Positions 24,005 to 33,071 of a stretch of 64,000 nucleotides of DNA are shown here, piece after piece. A program made the position numbers and the translations under genes. Numbering within the stretch: position 1 is the stretch's first letter; each line of letters opens with the position of its first letter. This stretch comes from Nocardioides sp. zg-1308 (GTDB lineage Bacteria > Actinomycetota > Actinomycetes > Propionibacteriales > Nocardioidaceae), in NCBI RefSeq assembly GCF_013155375.1, contig NZ_JABJQY010000005.1:124001-188000 (forward strand). The letters run 5' to 3'. The notes under the pieces are model-generated. The model was given only the letters and a program-made list of their open reading frames with translations, had not been told where the DNA came from and ran no database searches.

Positions 24005-25520
24005 CGGGCCCGCCCCGGACGTGGAGTCGCTCGGCCGCGGCAGCGACTGGTCCGGCGTACGCGTCGTGGTCGCCGGCTTCGGTGTCTCCGGCTACGCCGC
24101 CGCCGACAACCTGCTGTTCCTCGGCGCCCGGGTGACGGCGCTCGACGAGGCGACCAGCGAGGCGAAGGCCGAGAAGGCCGAGCTCCTCGAGACCCTCGGC
24201 GCCACCGTCCGCCTCGGACCCGGCGAGACCGCGGTCCTCCCCGACGACGTGGACCTCGTCGTCACCTCGCCCGGCTGGCGTCCGACCGCCCCGCTGCTCG
24301 CGCAGGCGGCCGAGCGGGGGATCCCGGTGTGGGGCGAGGTGGAGCTGGCCTGGCGGCTGCGCGACCCTGCCACCGCCGCGCCGTGGCTGGCCGTCACCGG
24401 CACCAACGGCAAGACGACGACGGTGCAGATGCTCCGCTCGATCCTGGGCGCCGCCGGGCTGCGCGCCGCCGCCGTCGGCAACGTCGGCATGCCGATCGTC
24501 GAGGCCGTGATGGACCCCGAGCCCTACGACGTGCTGGCCGTCGAGCTCTCCAGCTTCCAGCTCCACTACACGTGGTCGATGTCGGCGGAGTCCGCCGTCG
24601 TCCTCAACGTCGCCGAGGACCACCTCGACTGGTACGACGACGAGCCCGGGGGACCGACGGGCATGGAGCAGTACGCCGCCGACAAGGCGCGGATCTACGA
24701 GCGGGTGCAGCGCGCCTGCGTCTACAACCTCGCCGACCCCGCGACCGAGGAGATGGTGCGCGAGGCCGACGTGGTCGAGGGTGCCCGCGCGGTCGGGTTC
24801 ACGCTCGGGACGCCGTCGTCGGGCGACGTGGGGATCGTGGAGGACCTGCTGGTGGACCGCGCGTTCATCGAGGAGCGCGCCACCAGTGCGGCGGAGCTGT
24901 GCACGCTCGCCGACCTCGCCTCGTCGGCACCGCACTACGTCGCCAACGCGCTCGCGGCCGCTGCCCTCGCCCGGGCCCACGGCGTGAGCCAGCAGGCGGT
25001 CCGCGACGGACTGCGCGACTTCCGGCCCGACGGGCACCGGATCGCGCACGTCGCAGCGGCCGACGGCGTCGACTGGGTCGACGACTCCAAGGCGACCAAC
25101 CCGCACGCCGCCCAGTCCTCGCTCAGCGCCTACGACTCCGTGGTCTGGGTGGCGGGCGGGCTCGCCAAGGGCGCCCGCTTCGACGACCTGGTGGTCGCGG
25201 TGCGCGACCGGTTGCGGGGCGTGGTGCTGCTCGGCCGGGACCGGCAGGTGGTCGCCGACGCTCTTTCGCGACACGCGCCCGATGTGCCGGTCATCGATGT
25301 GGGTGCCGACGAGACTGGGGATCCGATGGAGCGCGTGGTCGACGCCGCCGCCGGGCTCGCCAGGTCCGGGGACACCGTGTTGCTGGCGCCGGGGTGCGCG
25401 TCCATGGACATGTTCACCGACTACGGCGCACGCGGCGACGCGTTCGCCGCGGCGGTGCACCGCAGGATCGCCCGCGGCGGTCCCGCACCCGACCAGACGC
25501 CCGACCAGACGCCCGACTAG
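23997..25520 (+). CDS. murD: UDP-MurNAc-L-Ala--D-Glu ligase MurD
   Basis: A 507-residue Mur ligase that adds D-Glu to UDP-MurNAc-L-Ala. The N-terminal Rossmann domain starts VVVAGFGVSGYAAADNL, the P-loop is AVTGTNGKTTTVQ, and NVAEDHLDWYDD and WVDDSKATNPHAA follow in order, as in MurD. The start is taken as TTG 23997, overlapping mraY by eight bases; GTG 24021 is an alternative without a better ribosome-binding site. The tail ends in a short PDQT repeat. Its stop is TAG. Confidence 0.93.
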   Translation: MADGPAPDVESLGRGSDWSGVRVVVAGFGVSGYAAADNLLFLGARVTALDEATSEAKAEKAELLETLGATVRLGPGETAVLPDDVDLVVTSPGWRPTAPLLAQAAERGIPVWGEVELAWRLRDPATAAPWLAVTGTNGKTTTVQMLRSILGAAGLRAAAVGNVGMPIVEAVMDPEPYDVLAVELSSFQLHYTWSMSAESAVVLNVAEDHLDWYDDEPGGPTGMEQYAADKARIYERVQRACVYNLADPATEEMVREADVVEGARAVGFTLGTPSSGDVGIVEDLLVDRAFIEERATSAAELCTLADLASSAPHYVANALAAAALARAHGVSQQAVRDGLRDFRPDGHRIAHVAAADGVDWVDDSKATNPHAAQSSLSAYDSVVWVAGGLAKGARFDDLVVAVRDRLRGVVLLGRDRQVVADALSRHAPDVPVIDVGADETGDPMERVVDAAAGLARSGDTVLLAPGCASMDMFTDYGARGDAFAAAVHRRIARGGPAPDQTPDQTPD

Positions 25521-25542
25521 ACGCCCGAGGGGGACCGCGACG

Positions 25543-26901
25543 ATGACGACCGTGGACCCCGAGGACGTCGTCGGGCCGAAGGTCCGCGCGCCGCTGGGCT
25601 CGGGGGTCGTCGCTGGCTGGCGGTCGTTGCGCGAGGCGCTCGACAAGCCGCTCGCGTCCTACTACCTCCTCGTCGGCGCCTCCGCGCTGCTGCTCACCAT
25701 CGGTCTCATCATGGTCCTCAGCGCGTCGAGCGTGCGGTCCTACCTCACCTACGACGACTCCTACGCCGTCGTGAAGCGCCAGCTGGTCTGGGTGGCCGTC
25801 GGCCTCCCGTGCGCCTGGGTCGCCTCCCGGATCCCGGTCAAGCACGTGCGCCGCCTGGCCTACCCCAGCTTCCTCTTCGCGCTGGTGCTGCTCGCCCTGG
25901 TGGCGCGCTTCGGCGTGGTGATCAACGGCAACAAGAACTGGCTGGCGATCGGCCCCTTCACCATGCAGCCCGCCGAGGTCGCCAAGCTCGCGATCGTGCT
26001 GTGGGCGGCCAACATCTACGCCCACAAGGAGCGGCGGCTGCGCGAGCTGCACCACCTGCTCGTGCCCGTGGTGCCGGGGCTCTTCGCCGTCATCACCCTG
26101 GTCCTGGTGGGCCGCGACCTCGGCACCGCGATGGTGCTCGCCGCCATCCTGCTCGGGATGCTCTGGGTGGTCGGCGCGCCCCTGCGGCTCTTCGGCCTCA
26201 GCCTCTCCGTCCTCGGCGTCGCAGCCGTCGCCCTGGCCGCGACCGACCCCGAGCGCCTCGAGCGCATCACGCACTTCACCGATCCGTTCAAGGACTACAC
26301 CGACGCCGGCTGGCAGCCCGCCCACGGGCTCTACGCCCTCTCGAGCGGGGGCTGGTTCGGCCAGGGCATCGGCGCCTCGACCCAGAAGTGGGGCGACCTC
26401 CCGGAGGCGCACACCGACTTCATCTTCGCCGTGCTCGGCGAGGAGCTCGGCCTGGTCGGCACGCTGCTCGTCATCGGGCTGTTCTTCACCATCGCCTACG
26501 CCGCGATCCGGGTCGCCCACAGCACGCAGGACCCGTTCGTCCGCTACGCCACCTTCGGCATCGTCGTGTGGCTGCTCGGGCAGATGATGATCAACGTCGG
26601 CATGGTGCTCGCCGTGCTCCCGGTCATCGGCATCCCGCTCCCGATCGTCTCCTACGGCGGCTCGGCGCTCCTGCCGTCGCTGGTCGCCCTCGGCCTGGTC
26701 ATCGGCTTCGCCCGGCGCGAGCCCGAGGCCGCGGCCGCCCTGGCGGCACGCCGGCGCAACCGCTCCGCCGGACTGTCCGCCGCCACCGCGACGACCGCGA
26801 CCACCTCGGCCCCGACCCCGGTCCCCGCCTCAGCCGCCACCTCAGCCACCACCTCCTCGCCCGCGTCCGCCGGCCCCGTCCCTCCCGACGGCCCCCGCTA
26901 G
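25543..26901 (+). CDS. ftsW: Septal peptidoglycan polymerase FtsW (SEDS)
   Basis: A 452-residue SEDS-family glycosyltransferase with about ten transmembrane helices that polymerises lipid II at the septum together with FtsI. Family motifs include INGNKNWLAIGPFTMQPAE, GRDLGTAMV, EAHTDFIFAVLGEELGLVG and PLPIVSYGGSALL. The cytoplasmic tail after about residue 405 is Ala/Thr/Ser-rich. ATG 25543 follows GAGGGGGACC at about six bases. Its TAG stop is also the first three bases of the murG -10. Confidence 0.94.
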   Translation: MTTVDPEDVVGPKVRAPLGSGVVAGWRSLREALDKPLASYYLLVGASALLLTIGLIMVLSASSVRSYLTYDDSYAVVKRQLVWVAVGLPCAWVASRIPVKHVRRLAYPSFLFALVLLALVARFGVVINGNKNWLAIGPFTMQPAEVAKLAIVLWAANIYAHKERRLRELHHLLVPVVPGLFAVITLVLVGRDLGTAMVLAAILLGMLWVVGAPLRLFGLSLSVLGVAAVALAATDPERLERITHFTDPFKDYTDAGWQPAHGLYALSSGGWFGQGIGASTQKWGDLPEAHTDFIFAVLGEELGLVGTLLVIGLFFTIAYAAIRVAHSTQDPFVRYATFGIVVWLLGQMMINVGMVLAVLPVIGIPLPIVSYGGSALLPSLVALGLVIGFARREPEAAAALAARRRNRSAGLSAATATTATTSAPTPVPASAATSATTSSPASAGPVPPDGPR

Positions 26902-26904
26902 ATT
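26899..26904 (+). promoter_or_regulatory. murG -10 overlapping the ftsW stop codon
   Basis: TAGATT begins with the TAG stop of ftsW and ends seven bases before the murG ATG. It would give murG a leaderless internal promoter inside the dcw cluster. Confidence 0.45.
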
Positions 26905-26911
26905 TGCCCCG

Positions 26912-28003
26912 ATGCGCGTCCTTCTCGCCGGCGGCGGCTCCGCCGGCCACACCTCGCCCCTGCTCGCCACCGCCGACGCCCTGCGCCGGCTGGACCCCGC
27001 CACCGAGGTGACCTGCCTCGGCACCCGCGAGGGGCTCGAGGCGCGCCTGGTCCCGGAGGCGGGGCTGCCGCTCGAGGTCGTCCCGCGGGTGCCGCTGCCG
27101 CGCCGCCCCGGCCCCGACCTGCTGCGTACGCCGGCGCGGTTGCGCGCCGCCCGCGCCGCCGCCATCGCGATCGTCGACCGGGTGCGCCCCGACGTCGTCG
27201 TCGGCTTCGGGGGCTACGTCTCCGTGCCGGCCTACCTGGCGGCTCGCAAGCGCGGCCTGCCGATCGTCGTCCACGAGGGCAACGCGATCGCCGGCGTGGC
27301 CAACCGGCTGGGCGCCCGGATGACCACCCACGTCGCCACCAGCTTCCCCGGCACCGCCCTGCCGCACGCCGTGTGCACCGGGCTGCCGATCCGCCGGCTC
27401 ATCTCCACGATGGACCGGGCCGCCTTGCGCGAGGAGGCCCTCGCCGCCTTCGGGCTGCGCGCCGACCTGCCCACCCTGCTGGTGACCGGTGGCTCCCAGG
27501 GAGCTGCCCGGATCAACGCCGCCGCCTCCGGTGCCGCTCCCGCCCTCACGGCGGCCGGGGTGCAGGTGCTCCACATCGTCGGCCCCAAGCACGAGCTCAC
27601 CGTGGAGCAGGGCGACGTCCCCTACGTCGTGCTCAACTACGTCGACCGCATGGACCTGGCCTATGCCGCCGCCGACGCGGTGCTGTGCCGCTCCGGCAGC
27701 AACACCGTCACGGAGGTCTCCGGGGTGGGCCTGCCCGCCGTCTACGTCCCGCTCCCGATCGGCAACGGCGAGCAGTCGCTCAACGCCCGCCCGGTGGTCG
27801 ACGCCGGAGGCGGCCTGCTCGTGGCCGACGAGGCGCTGACCCCGGAGTGGGTCGCCGCCAGCGTGCCCGGGCTGCTCACCGACGCCGAGCGGCTCGCCAC
27901 CATGGGGTCGGCCGCCAGGGGCGCGATCCCGCTCGACGCCGACGAGAAGCTGGCCCGGATGGTCCTCGACGCCGGCGCGTCCCGCGCGAGGAGCGGCTCG
28001 TGA
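26912..28003 (+). CDS. murG: UDP-GlcNAc--undecaprenyl-pyrophosphoryl-MurNAc-pentapeptide transferase MurG
   Basis: A 363-residue GT-B glycosyltransferase that adds GlcNAc to lipid I to make lipid II, acting at the inner face of the membrane. The N-terminal glycine loop is AGGGSAGHTSPLLATA, then GFGGYVSVPAYLAA and VHEGNAIAGVANR. In the C-terminal half are VTGGSQGAARIN and the sugar-nucleotide site CRSGSNTVTE...GLPAVYVPLP. It overlaps murC by four bases (GTGA). Confidence 0.95.
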   Translation: MRVLLAGGGSAGHTSPLLATADALRRLDPATEVTCLGTREGLEARLVPEAGLPLEVVPRVPLPRRPGPDLLRTPARLRAARAAAIAIVDRVRPDVVVGFGGYVSVPAYLAARKRGLPIVVHEGNAIAGVANRLGARMTTHVATSFPGTALPHAVCTGLPIRRLISTMDRAALREEALAAFGLRADLPTLLVTGGSQGAARINAAASGAAPALTAAGVQVLHIVGPKHELTVEQGDVPYVVLNYVDRMDLAYAAADAVLCRSGSNTVTEVSGVGLPAVYVPLPIGNGEQSLNARPVVDAGGGLLVADEALTPEWVAASVPGLLTDAERLATMGSAARGAIPLDADEKLARMVLDAGASRARSGS

Positions 28004-29412
28004 GGATCCCGGTCCCCGACGAGATCCTCCCGGCCGCCGAGCTCGGTCGCGTCCACTGCGTCGGCATCGGTGGCGCGGGGATCTCCGCGATCGCCCGCAT
28101 CATGGCCCGCCGCGGGATCACGGTCACGGGCAGCGACGACCACGACACCCCGTTCCTGCCGGCGCTGCGCGAGCTCGGCGTCACCTGCCACCTCGGCTAC
28201 GACGCCGCCCACGTCGGCGACGCCGACACGCTCGTGGTCACGACCGCCGCCCGCGACGACAACCCCGAGGTCGTGGAGGCCCGCCGGCGGGGGCTGCGCG
28301 TGCTGCCGCGGTCCGCCGGCCTCGCCGCGGTGATGGCCGGCTCCCGCGTCCTCGCCGTGGCCGGCACGCACGGCAAGACGACGACCACCGGGTTGCTGAC
28401 CTCGGCGCTGCTCGCGGCCGGCGTCGACCCGTCGTACGCCGTGGGTGGTGTGCTGACCGCCACCGGGCGCAACGCCGACTCCGGCGCCGACGACCTCTTC
28501 GTGGCCGAGGCCGACGAGAGCGACGGCGCGTTCCTCGTCTACCGCCCCCACGCCGCGATCGTCACCAACGTCGAGGCCGACCACCTCGACAACTGGGGCA
28601 CCGAGGAGGCCTACCACCGGGCCTTCGAGGAGTTCGCCGACACCGTCGACCGATCGGGCTTCCTCGTCTGCGTCCTCGACGACGCCGGCGCTGCCGAGCT
28701 CGCCCGACAGGCCCGGACGGAGGGCCTCGAGGTGATCACCGTGGGGGAGTCCGTCGACGCCGACCTGCGCATCCACGACCTGGCCCTCGACGGCTCCACC
28801 TCCACCTGCCGGGTCTCCCGGGCCGGCACCGACCTCGGTGTGCTGCGGCTCCGGATCCCCGGGCGGCACTACGTCCTCGATGCCGCCGCGGCCCTCGCCA
28901 TGGGCCTGCGTCTCGGCCTGCCCTTCGACGCGCTGGTCGACGGGCTCGGCGGGTTCACCGGCACCGGGCGCCGGATGGAGCTCAAGGGCGAGGCAGCGGG
29001 CGTGCGCGTCTACGACTCCTACGCCCACCACCCCGTCGAGATCCGCGGCGACCTCGAGGCCGCTCGAGCCCTCGCCGGGGAGGGCCGTGTGGTCGCCGCG
29101 TTCCAGCCGCACCTGGTCTCGCGCACCCGCATCTTCGGCGAGGCGATGGGCGTCGCGCTCGGTGCCGCCGACGAGGTCGTCGTCCTCGATGTCTACGTCG
29201 CGCGCGAGGACCCCGACCCGGAGGTGACCGGGCTCCTCGTCGCGGACGCCGTACCCCTGCCCGCGCAGCACGTCACCTACGTCGACGGCCTCGGCGCGGC
29301 CGCGCAGGTGCTCGCCGAGCGGTCTCGGTCCGGCGACCTGGTCATCACCCTCGGCGCGGGCGACATCACGGGGGTCGGACCCCGGGTGCTCGACCTGCTC
29401 GGCGGTGCCTGA
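28000..29412 (+). CDS. murC: UDP-MurNAc--L-alanine ligase MurC
   Basis: A 470-residue Mur ligase that adds L-Ala to UDP-MurNAc, the first peptide step. The N-terminal domain starts with HCVGIGGAGISAIARIM, the P-loop is AVAGTHGKTTTTG, and the central segment EADESDGAFL...NVEADHLDNWGT and the C-terminal SYAHHPVEIRGDL are typical of MurC. GTG 28000 overlaps the murG stop, and its own stop is directly followed by the ftsQ start. Confidence 0.95.
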   Translation: MRIPVPDEILPAAELGRVHCVGIGGAGISAIARIMARRGITVTGSDDHDTPFLPALRELGVTCHLGYDAAHVGDADTLVVTTAARDDNPEVVEARRRGLRVLPRSAGLAAVMAGSRVLAVAGTHGKTTTTGLLTSALLAAGVDPSYAVGGVLTATGRNADSGADDLFVAEADESDGAFLVYRPHAAIVTNVEADHLDNWGTEEAYHRAFEEFADTVDRSGFLVCVLDDAGAAELARQARTEGLEVITVGESVDADLRIHDLALDGSTSTCRVSRAGTDLGVLRLRIPGRHYVLDAAAALAMGLRLGLPFDALVDGLGGFTGTGRRMELKGEAAGVRVYDSYAHHPVEIRGDLEAARALAGEGRVVAAFQPHLVSRTRIFGEAMGVALGAADEVVVLDVYVAREDPDPEVTGLLVADAVPLPAQHVTYVDGLGAAAQVLAERSRSGDLVITLGAGDITGVGPRVLDLLGGA

Positions 29413-30147
29413 GTGGAGCCGGAGGAGCGCACCGCGAGGCGCACGCGGCGGCGCTTCGCGCGCCGGCAGTGGGCACGACGCTGGCTCTCGCTGCGCAAGG
29501 TCCTGGCCCTGCTCGTGGTGCTCGCGCTGCTCGGGACCTCGATCTACCTCGTCCTCTTCTCCACCGTCCTGCAGGTCAAGAAGGTGCAGGTCGTCGGCAA
29601 CGACCTCCTCAGCGACGCGCGCGTGCGCGAGATCGCCGACGTCCCGCTCGGCGACCAGCTGGCCCTCGTGGACCTCGCGCGCGCGGACAGCCGCGTCGGC
29701 TCCCTCGCCGAGGTCAGGTCCGTCGACGTCACGCGCACCTGGCCCGACGCCGTCCGCATCGAGGTGGTCGAGCGCACCGCGGTCGCCGTCGTGGAGATCG
29801 CCGGTCGGCTGCGCGGCCTCGACGCCGAGGGCGTCGTGTTCCGCCAGTACGCCGCCGCGCCCAAGGGCATGCCGCGCATCCGGCCCGGCGGAGCCGCGGG
29901 CACCGACGCGCTGAAGGAGGCCGCCACCGTCGTCTCGGCCCTCCCGCAGGACCTCGTCACCCGCGTCGACCACGTCGAGGTGGCGACCGTCGACCAGATC
30001 ACCCTGGTCCTCCGCGACCGGCGCCGGGTGCTGTGGGGGAGCGCCGAGGAGTCCGGACTCAAGGCCCAGGTCATCGACCGGCTCCTCGCCGCCGAGCAGG
30101 CGCAGGTCTACGACGTGAGCGTCCCGGGGAACCCGACGGTCCGCTGA
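29413..30147 (+). CDS. ftsQ: Cell division protein FtsQ
   Basis: A 244-residue bitopic division protein: an Arg-rich cytoplasmic N-terminus, one transmembrane helix (about 29-50), a POTRA domain (about 55-125, LQVKKVQVVGNDLLS) and a beta domain after it (RTWPDAVRIEVVERTAVAVVE). FtsQ connects early and late divisome proteins. The GTG start is the base after the murC stop, with no spacer. It is followed by the 247-bp ftsZ leader. Confidence 0.92.
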   Translation: MEPEERTARRTRRRFARRQWARRWLSLRKVLALLVVLALLGTSIYLVLFSTVLQVKKVQVVGNDLLSDARVREIADVPLGDQLALVDLARADSRVGSLAEVRSVDVTRTWPDAVRIEVVERTAVAVVEIAGRLRGLDAEGVVFRQYAAAPKGMPRIRPGGAAGTDALKEAATVVSALPQDLVTRVDHVEVATVDQITLVLRDRRRVLWGSAEESGLKAQVIDRLLAAEQAQVYDVSVPGNPTVR

Positions 30148-30247
30148 CCCGCTCGACCCGGCGGGAATTCCTGTCCGACCCGCCACTGCCCGGCGTGTCC
30201 GGCAGGGTTTCGTCGTCGTCGCTCGTAGGGTCTAGCGAAAGGCGAGT

Positions 30248-30285
30248 TTGACATAACTATAACCCTCAGGTTCACGGTTAGGGTT
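30248..30285 (+). promoter_or_regulatory. ftsZ upstream regulatory block
   Basis: An AT-rich island in the GC-rich ftsQ-ftsZ gap contains TTGACA (30248-30253), TATAAC (30258-30263) and a perfect inverted repeat AACCCT (30261-30266) / AGGGTT (30280-30285) with a 13-base spacer. TTGACA and TATAAC are too close to be one promoter pair, so the real -35/-10 assignment is unclear. The palindrome would sit at or just after the start site, as for a repressor. Confidence 0.5.
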
Positions 30286-30394
30286 CCGCGAATCGAGGGC
30301 AGTGGTCCACCACCTCGTTCCTTCCCCAGGACACCAGCACCACGAAGCAGCAGCACAGACCAGCACAGACCCACTCAAGGAAGGCCCCGGAGCC

Positions 30395-31600
30395 GTGGCA
30401 GCAGCGCAGAACTACCTGGCGATCATCAAGGTCGTGGGCATCGGTGGCGGCGGCGTCAACGCCGTCAACCGGATGATCGAGGTCGGCCTCAAGGGCGTCG
30501 AGTTCATCGCGATCAACACCGACGCCCAGGCACTCCTCATGAGCGACGCCGACGTCAAGCTCGACATCGGCCGTGAGCTCACCCGCGGCCTCGGTGCCGG
30601 CGCCGACCCCGACGTGGGCGCGAAGGCGGCCGAGGACCACGCCGACGAGATCGAGGAGGTCATCAAGGGCGCCGACATGGTGTTCGTGACCGCCGGCGAG
30701 GGCGGCGGCACCGGCACCGGCGGCGCGCCCGTCGTGGCGCGGATCGCGCGCTCGCTCGGCGCGCTGACCATCGGCGTCGTGACCCGCCCGTTCGCCTTCG
30801 AGGGCCGGCGCCGCGCCAACTCCGCGGAGGAGGGCATCAGCCAGCTCCGTGAGGAGGTCGACACCCTCATCGTCATCCCCAACGACCGGTTGCTGTCGAT
30901 CACCGACCGCAGCGTGTCGATCCTCGACGCCTTCAAGCAGGCCGACCAGGTGCTGCTGCAGGGTGTCTCGGGCATCACCGACCTGATCACCACCCCGGGC
31001 CTGATCAACCTCGACTTCGCCGACGTGAAGTCCGTGATGGCCAACGCCGGCTCGGCCCTGATGGGCATCGGCTCGGCGCGGGGTGAGGACCGTGCGGTCG
31101 CCGCGGCGGAGATGGCGGTGTCGAGCCCGCTGCTCGAGGCCAGCATCGAGGGCGCCCACGGCGTGCTGCTCTCCATCGCCGGCGGCTCGGACCTCGGCCT
31201 GTTCGAGATCAACGAGGCCGCCGCGCTCGTGTCCCAGGCCGCCCACGCCGAGGCCAACATCATCTTCGGTGCGACCATCGACGACGCCCTGGGCGACGAG
31301 GTGCGGGTGACCGTCATCGCCGCCGGGTTCGACGGCGGCATGCCCAAGCGCCGCTCCGACGGCAACGTGCTGCGGCAGGCCCAGCCGGCCCAGACGCAGG
31401 AGCAGACCCGCGCCGCGGCGCAGCAGCTCGCCACGAAGGCGCCGGCTCCCGCCCACAGCGGGTCCACGGCGGCCACGCCTGCGACCACGACCTTCGCGCC
31501 GTCGTCGCAGGAGAGCCAGCCGGCACCGGTCCAGCCCCGTCCCGCCAAGCAGGTCCAGTTCGACGACGACGACCTCGACGTGCCCGACTTCCTGAAGTGA
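30395..31600 (+). CDS. ftsZ: Cell division GTPase FtsZ
   Basis: A 401-residue tubulin homologue that forms the Z-ring. The GTP-binding signature GEGGGTGTGGAPV is near residues 101-113, with the N-terminal VVGIGGGGVNAVNRMI, the T7-loop residues LINLDFADVKSVM, and a Gln/Ala/Pro-rich linker from about residue 320. The conserved C-terminal peptide DDLDVPDFLK binds SepF and other partners. GTG 30395 is preceded by AAGGAAGG at about ten bases. A long leader upstream suggests its own promoter. Confidence 0.96.
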   Translation: MAAAQNYLAIIKVVGIGGGGVNAVNRMIEVGLKGVEFIAINTDAQALLMSDADVKLDIGRELTRGLGAGADPDVGAKAAEDHADEIEEVIKGADMVFVTAGEGGGTGTGGAPVVARIARSLGALTIGVVTRPFAFEGRRRANSAEEGISQLREEVDTLIVIPNDRLLSITDRSVSILDAFKQADQVLLQGVSGITDLITTPGLINLDFADVKSVMANAGSALMGIGSARGEDRAVAAAEMAVSSPLLEASIEGAHGVLLSIAGGSDLGLFEINEAAALVSQAAHAEANIIFGATIDDALGDEVRVTVIAAGFDGGMPKRRSDGNVLRQAQPAQTQEQTRAAAQQLATKAPAPAHSGSTAATPATTTFAPSSQESQPAPVQPRPAKQVQFDDDDLDVPDFLK

Positions 31601-31610
31601 CACGACCACG

Positions 31611-32306
31611 GTGACCCCGCTGCACCACCGCGACCGGATCGAAGGCGACCTCGTGATCGAGGTCGCCTTCACCGACGTCTCCCTCAGCCTGGGCGACGCG
31701 GCTGCCGACGACGTGCGCGACGAGGCGCTCGCGCAGGTCGCGGAGGTCACCGGGGCGACGCCGGTCCTGATGCGCCAGGTGCACGGTGCCGACGTCGGGC
31801 TCGCGGCCGGCGGGGCGGCGGGTGAGCGGCAGACCTGCGACGCCCTCTGCACCTCGGAGCCGGGCGTCGCGCTGCTGGCCCGTGCCGCCGACTGCGTGCC
31901 GGTCCTGCTCGCCGACCCGGCCACGGGGTGGATCGCCGCGGTCCACAGCGGCCGCCCCGGGCTCGCCGCGGGTGTGGTCCCGGCCGCGGTCGCGGCCATC
32001 CGGTCGCGGGGCGGCGACCCGTCCGTCGCCTGGATCGGCCCGCACGTGTGCGGAGCCTGCTACGAGGTCCCCGCCGACCTCCAGGACGAGGTCGCCGCCG
32101 TCGTCCCCGAGGCGCGCTCCACGACGTCGTGGGGCACGCCCGCCCTCGACCTCGGCGCGGGCGTTCGCGCGCAGCTCGACGCCGCCGGCATCACCGACGT
32201 CCGCGCCGTCGACGTCTGCACCCGCGAGGACACGTCGTGGCCCTCGCACCGCCGCGACGGGGCCGCCTCGACCCGGTTCGCCGGTGTCGTCTGGAGCCAC
32301 GCGTGA
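31611..32306 (+). CDS. pgeF: Peptidoglycan editing factor PgeF / laccase-domain protein
   Basis: A 231-residue protein of the YfiH/PgeF (multicopper polyphenol oxidase-like) family. The metal-binding His/Cys positions are in MRQVHGAD, RAADCVPVLL and AAVHSGRPGL, with IGPHVCGACYEV following. In E. coli PgeF removes wrongly attached L-Ser from UDP-MurNAc, in keeping with its position after ftsZ. The usual HAGWRG motif is HSGRPG here, a variation seen in actinobacterial members. GTG start; it overlaps yggS by four bases. Confidence 0.85.
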   Translation: MTPLHHRDRIEGDLVIEVAFTDVSLSLGDAAADDVRDEALAQVAEVTGATPVLMRQVHGADVGLAAGGAAGERQTCDALCTSEPGVALLARAADCVPVLLADPATGWIAAVHSGRPGLAAGVVPAAVAAIRSRGGDPSVAWIGPHVCGACYEVPADLQDEVAAVVPEARSTTSWGTPALDLGAGVRAQLDAAGITDVRAVDVCTREDTSWPSHRRDGAASTRFAGVVWSHA

Positions 32307-33010
32307 GCGCCCGCCGCGACGAGCTGGCCGCCAGCCTCGACGCCGTACGCCGTCGCATCGCGGTCGCGTGCTCGGGGGCAGGGCGAGGGGAGGGCGACGT
32401 CGCGCTCGTCGTCGTCACCAAGTTCTTCCCCGCCTCCGACGTCCGCCTGCTGGCCGAGCTCGGCGTCACCGACGTGGGGGAGAACCGGCACCAGGAGGCG
32501 GAGGCCAAGGCGGCCGAGTGCGCCGACCTCGGCCTGCGCTGGCACTTCATCGGCGGCCTCCAGTCCAACAAGGCCGCCGCGGTCGCCCGCTACGCCGACG
32601 TGGTCGAGTCGCTCGACCGCGCCAAGCTCGTCGGACCGCTGTCGCGCGGGGCGCAGGCGCGCCCCGGTGGGGAGCAGGTCGACGTGCTCCTGCAGGTCAG
32701 CCTCGACCCGCCGGGGGCCGACCACCGCGCCGGCGCCGACCCAGACGACCTGGTCGAGCTGGGCCGGCGGGTGGACGACGCTGAGGGCCTGGAGCTGCGC
32801 GGCCTGATGGCGGTCGCGCCGCTGGGGCAGGACCCCGCCGACGCGTTCACCCGGCTCGCCGGGCTGCGAGAGGCGTTCCTGCTCGAGCACCCCGGTGCGA
32901 CCGAGCTCTCGGCCGGGATGAGCGGCGACCTGGAGGCCGCCATCGCGCACGGTGCGACACACGTGCGTGTCGGCTCCGCGGTCCTCGGTCCGAGGCCCCG
33001 GGTCCAGTAA
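32303..33010 (+). CDS. PLP homeostasis protein (YggS/PROSC family)
   Basis: A 235-residue single-domain TIM-barrel protein that binds pyridoxal phosphate and buffers free PLP; it has no known enzymatic turnover. The PLP lysine is in VVTKFFPASDV, with GENRHQEAEAK, WHFIGGLQSNK and the phosphate-binding C-terminal SAGMSGDLEAAI...VRVGSAVLGPR. GTG 32303 overlaps the pgeF stop. The order ftsZ-pgeF-yggS-sepF-yggT-divIVA is standard in actinobacteria. Confidence 0.93.
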   Translation: MSARRDELAASLDAVRRRIAVACSGAGRGEGDVALVVVTKFFPASDVRLLAELGVTDVGENRHQEAEAKAAECADLGLRWHFIGGLQSNKAAAVARYADVVESLDRAKLVGPLSRGAQARPGGEQVDVLLQVSLDPPGADHRAGADPDDLVELGRRVDDAEGLELRGLMAVAPLGQDPADAFTRLAGLREAFLLEHPGATELSAGMSGDLEAAIAHGATHVRVGSAVLGPRPRVQ

Positions 33011-33071
33011 TGTCCACAACAGTCAACAGGTGCCCGGCCCCGGGCGCCAGGTCTAGCGGAGGATCTGTCTC

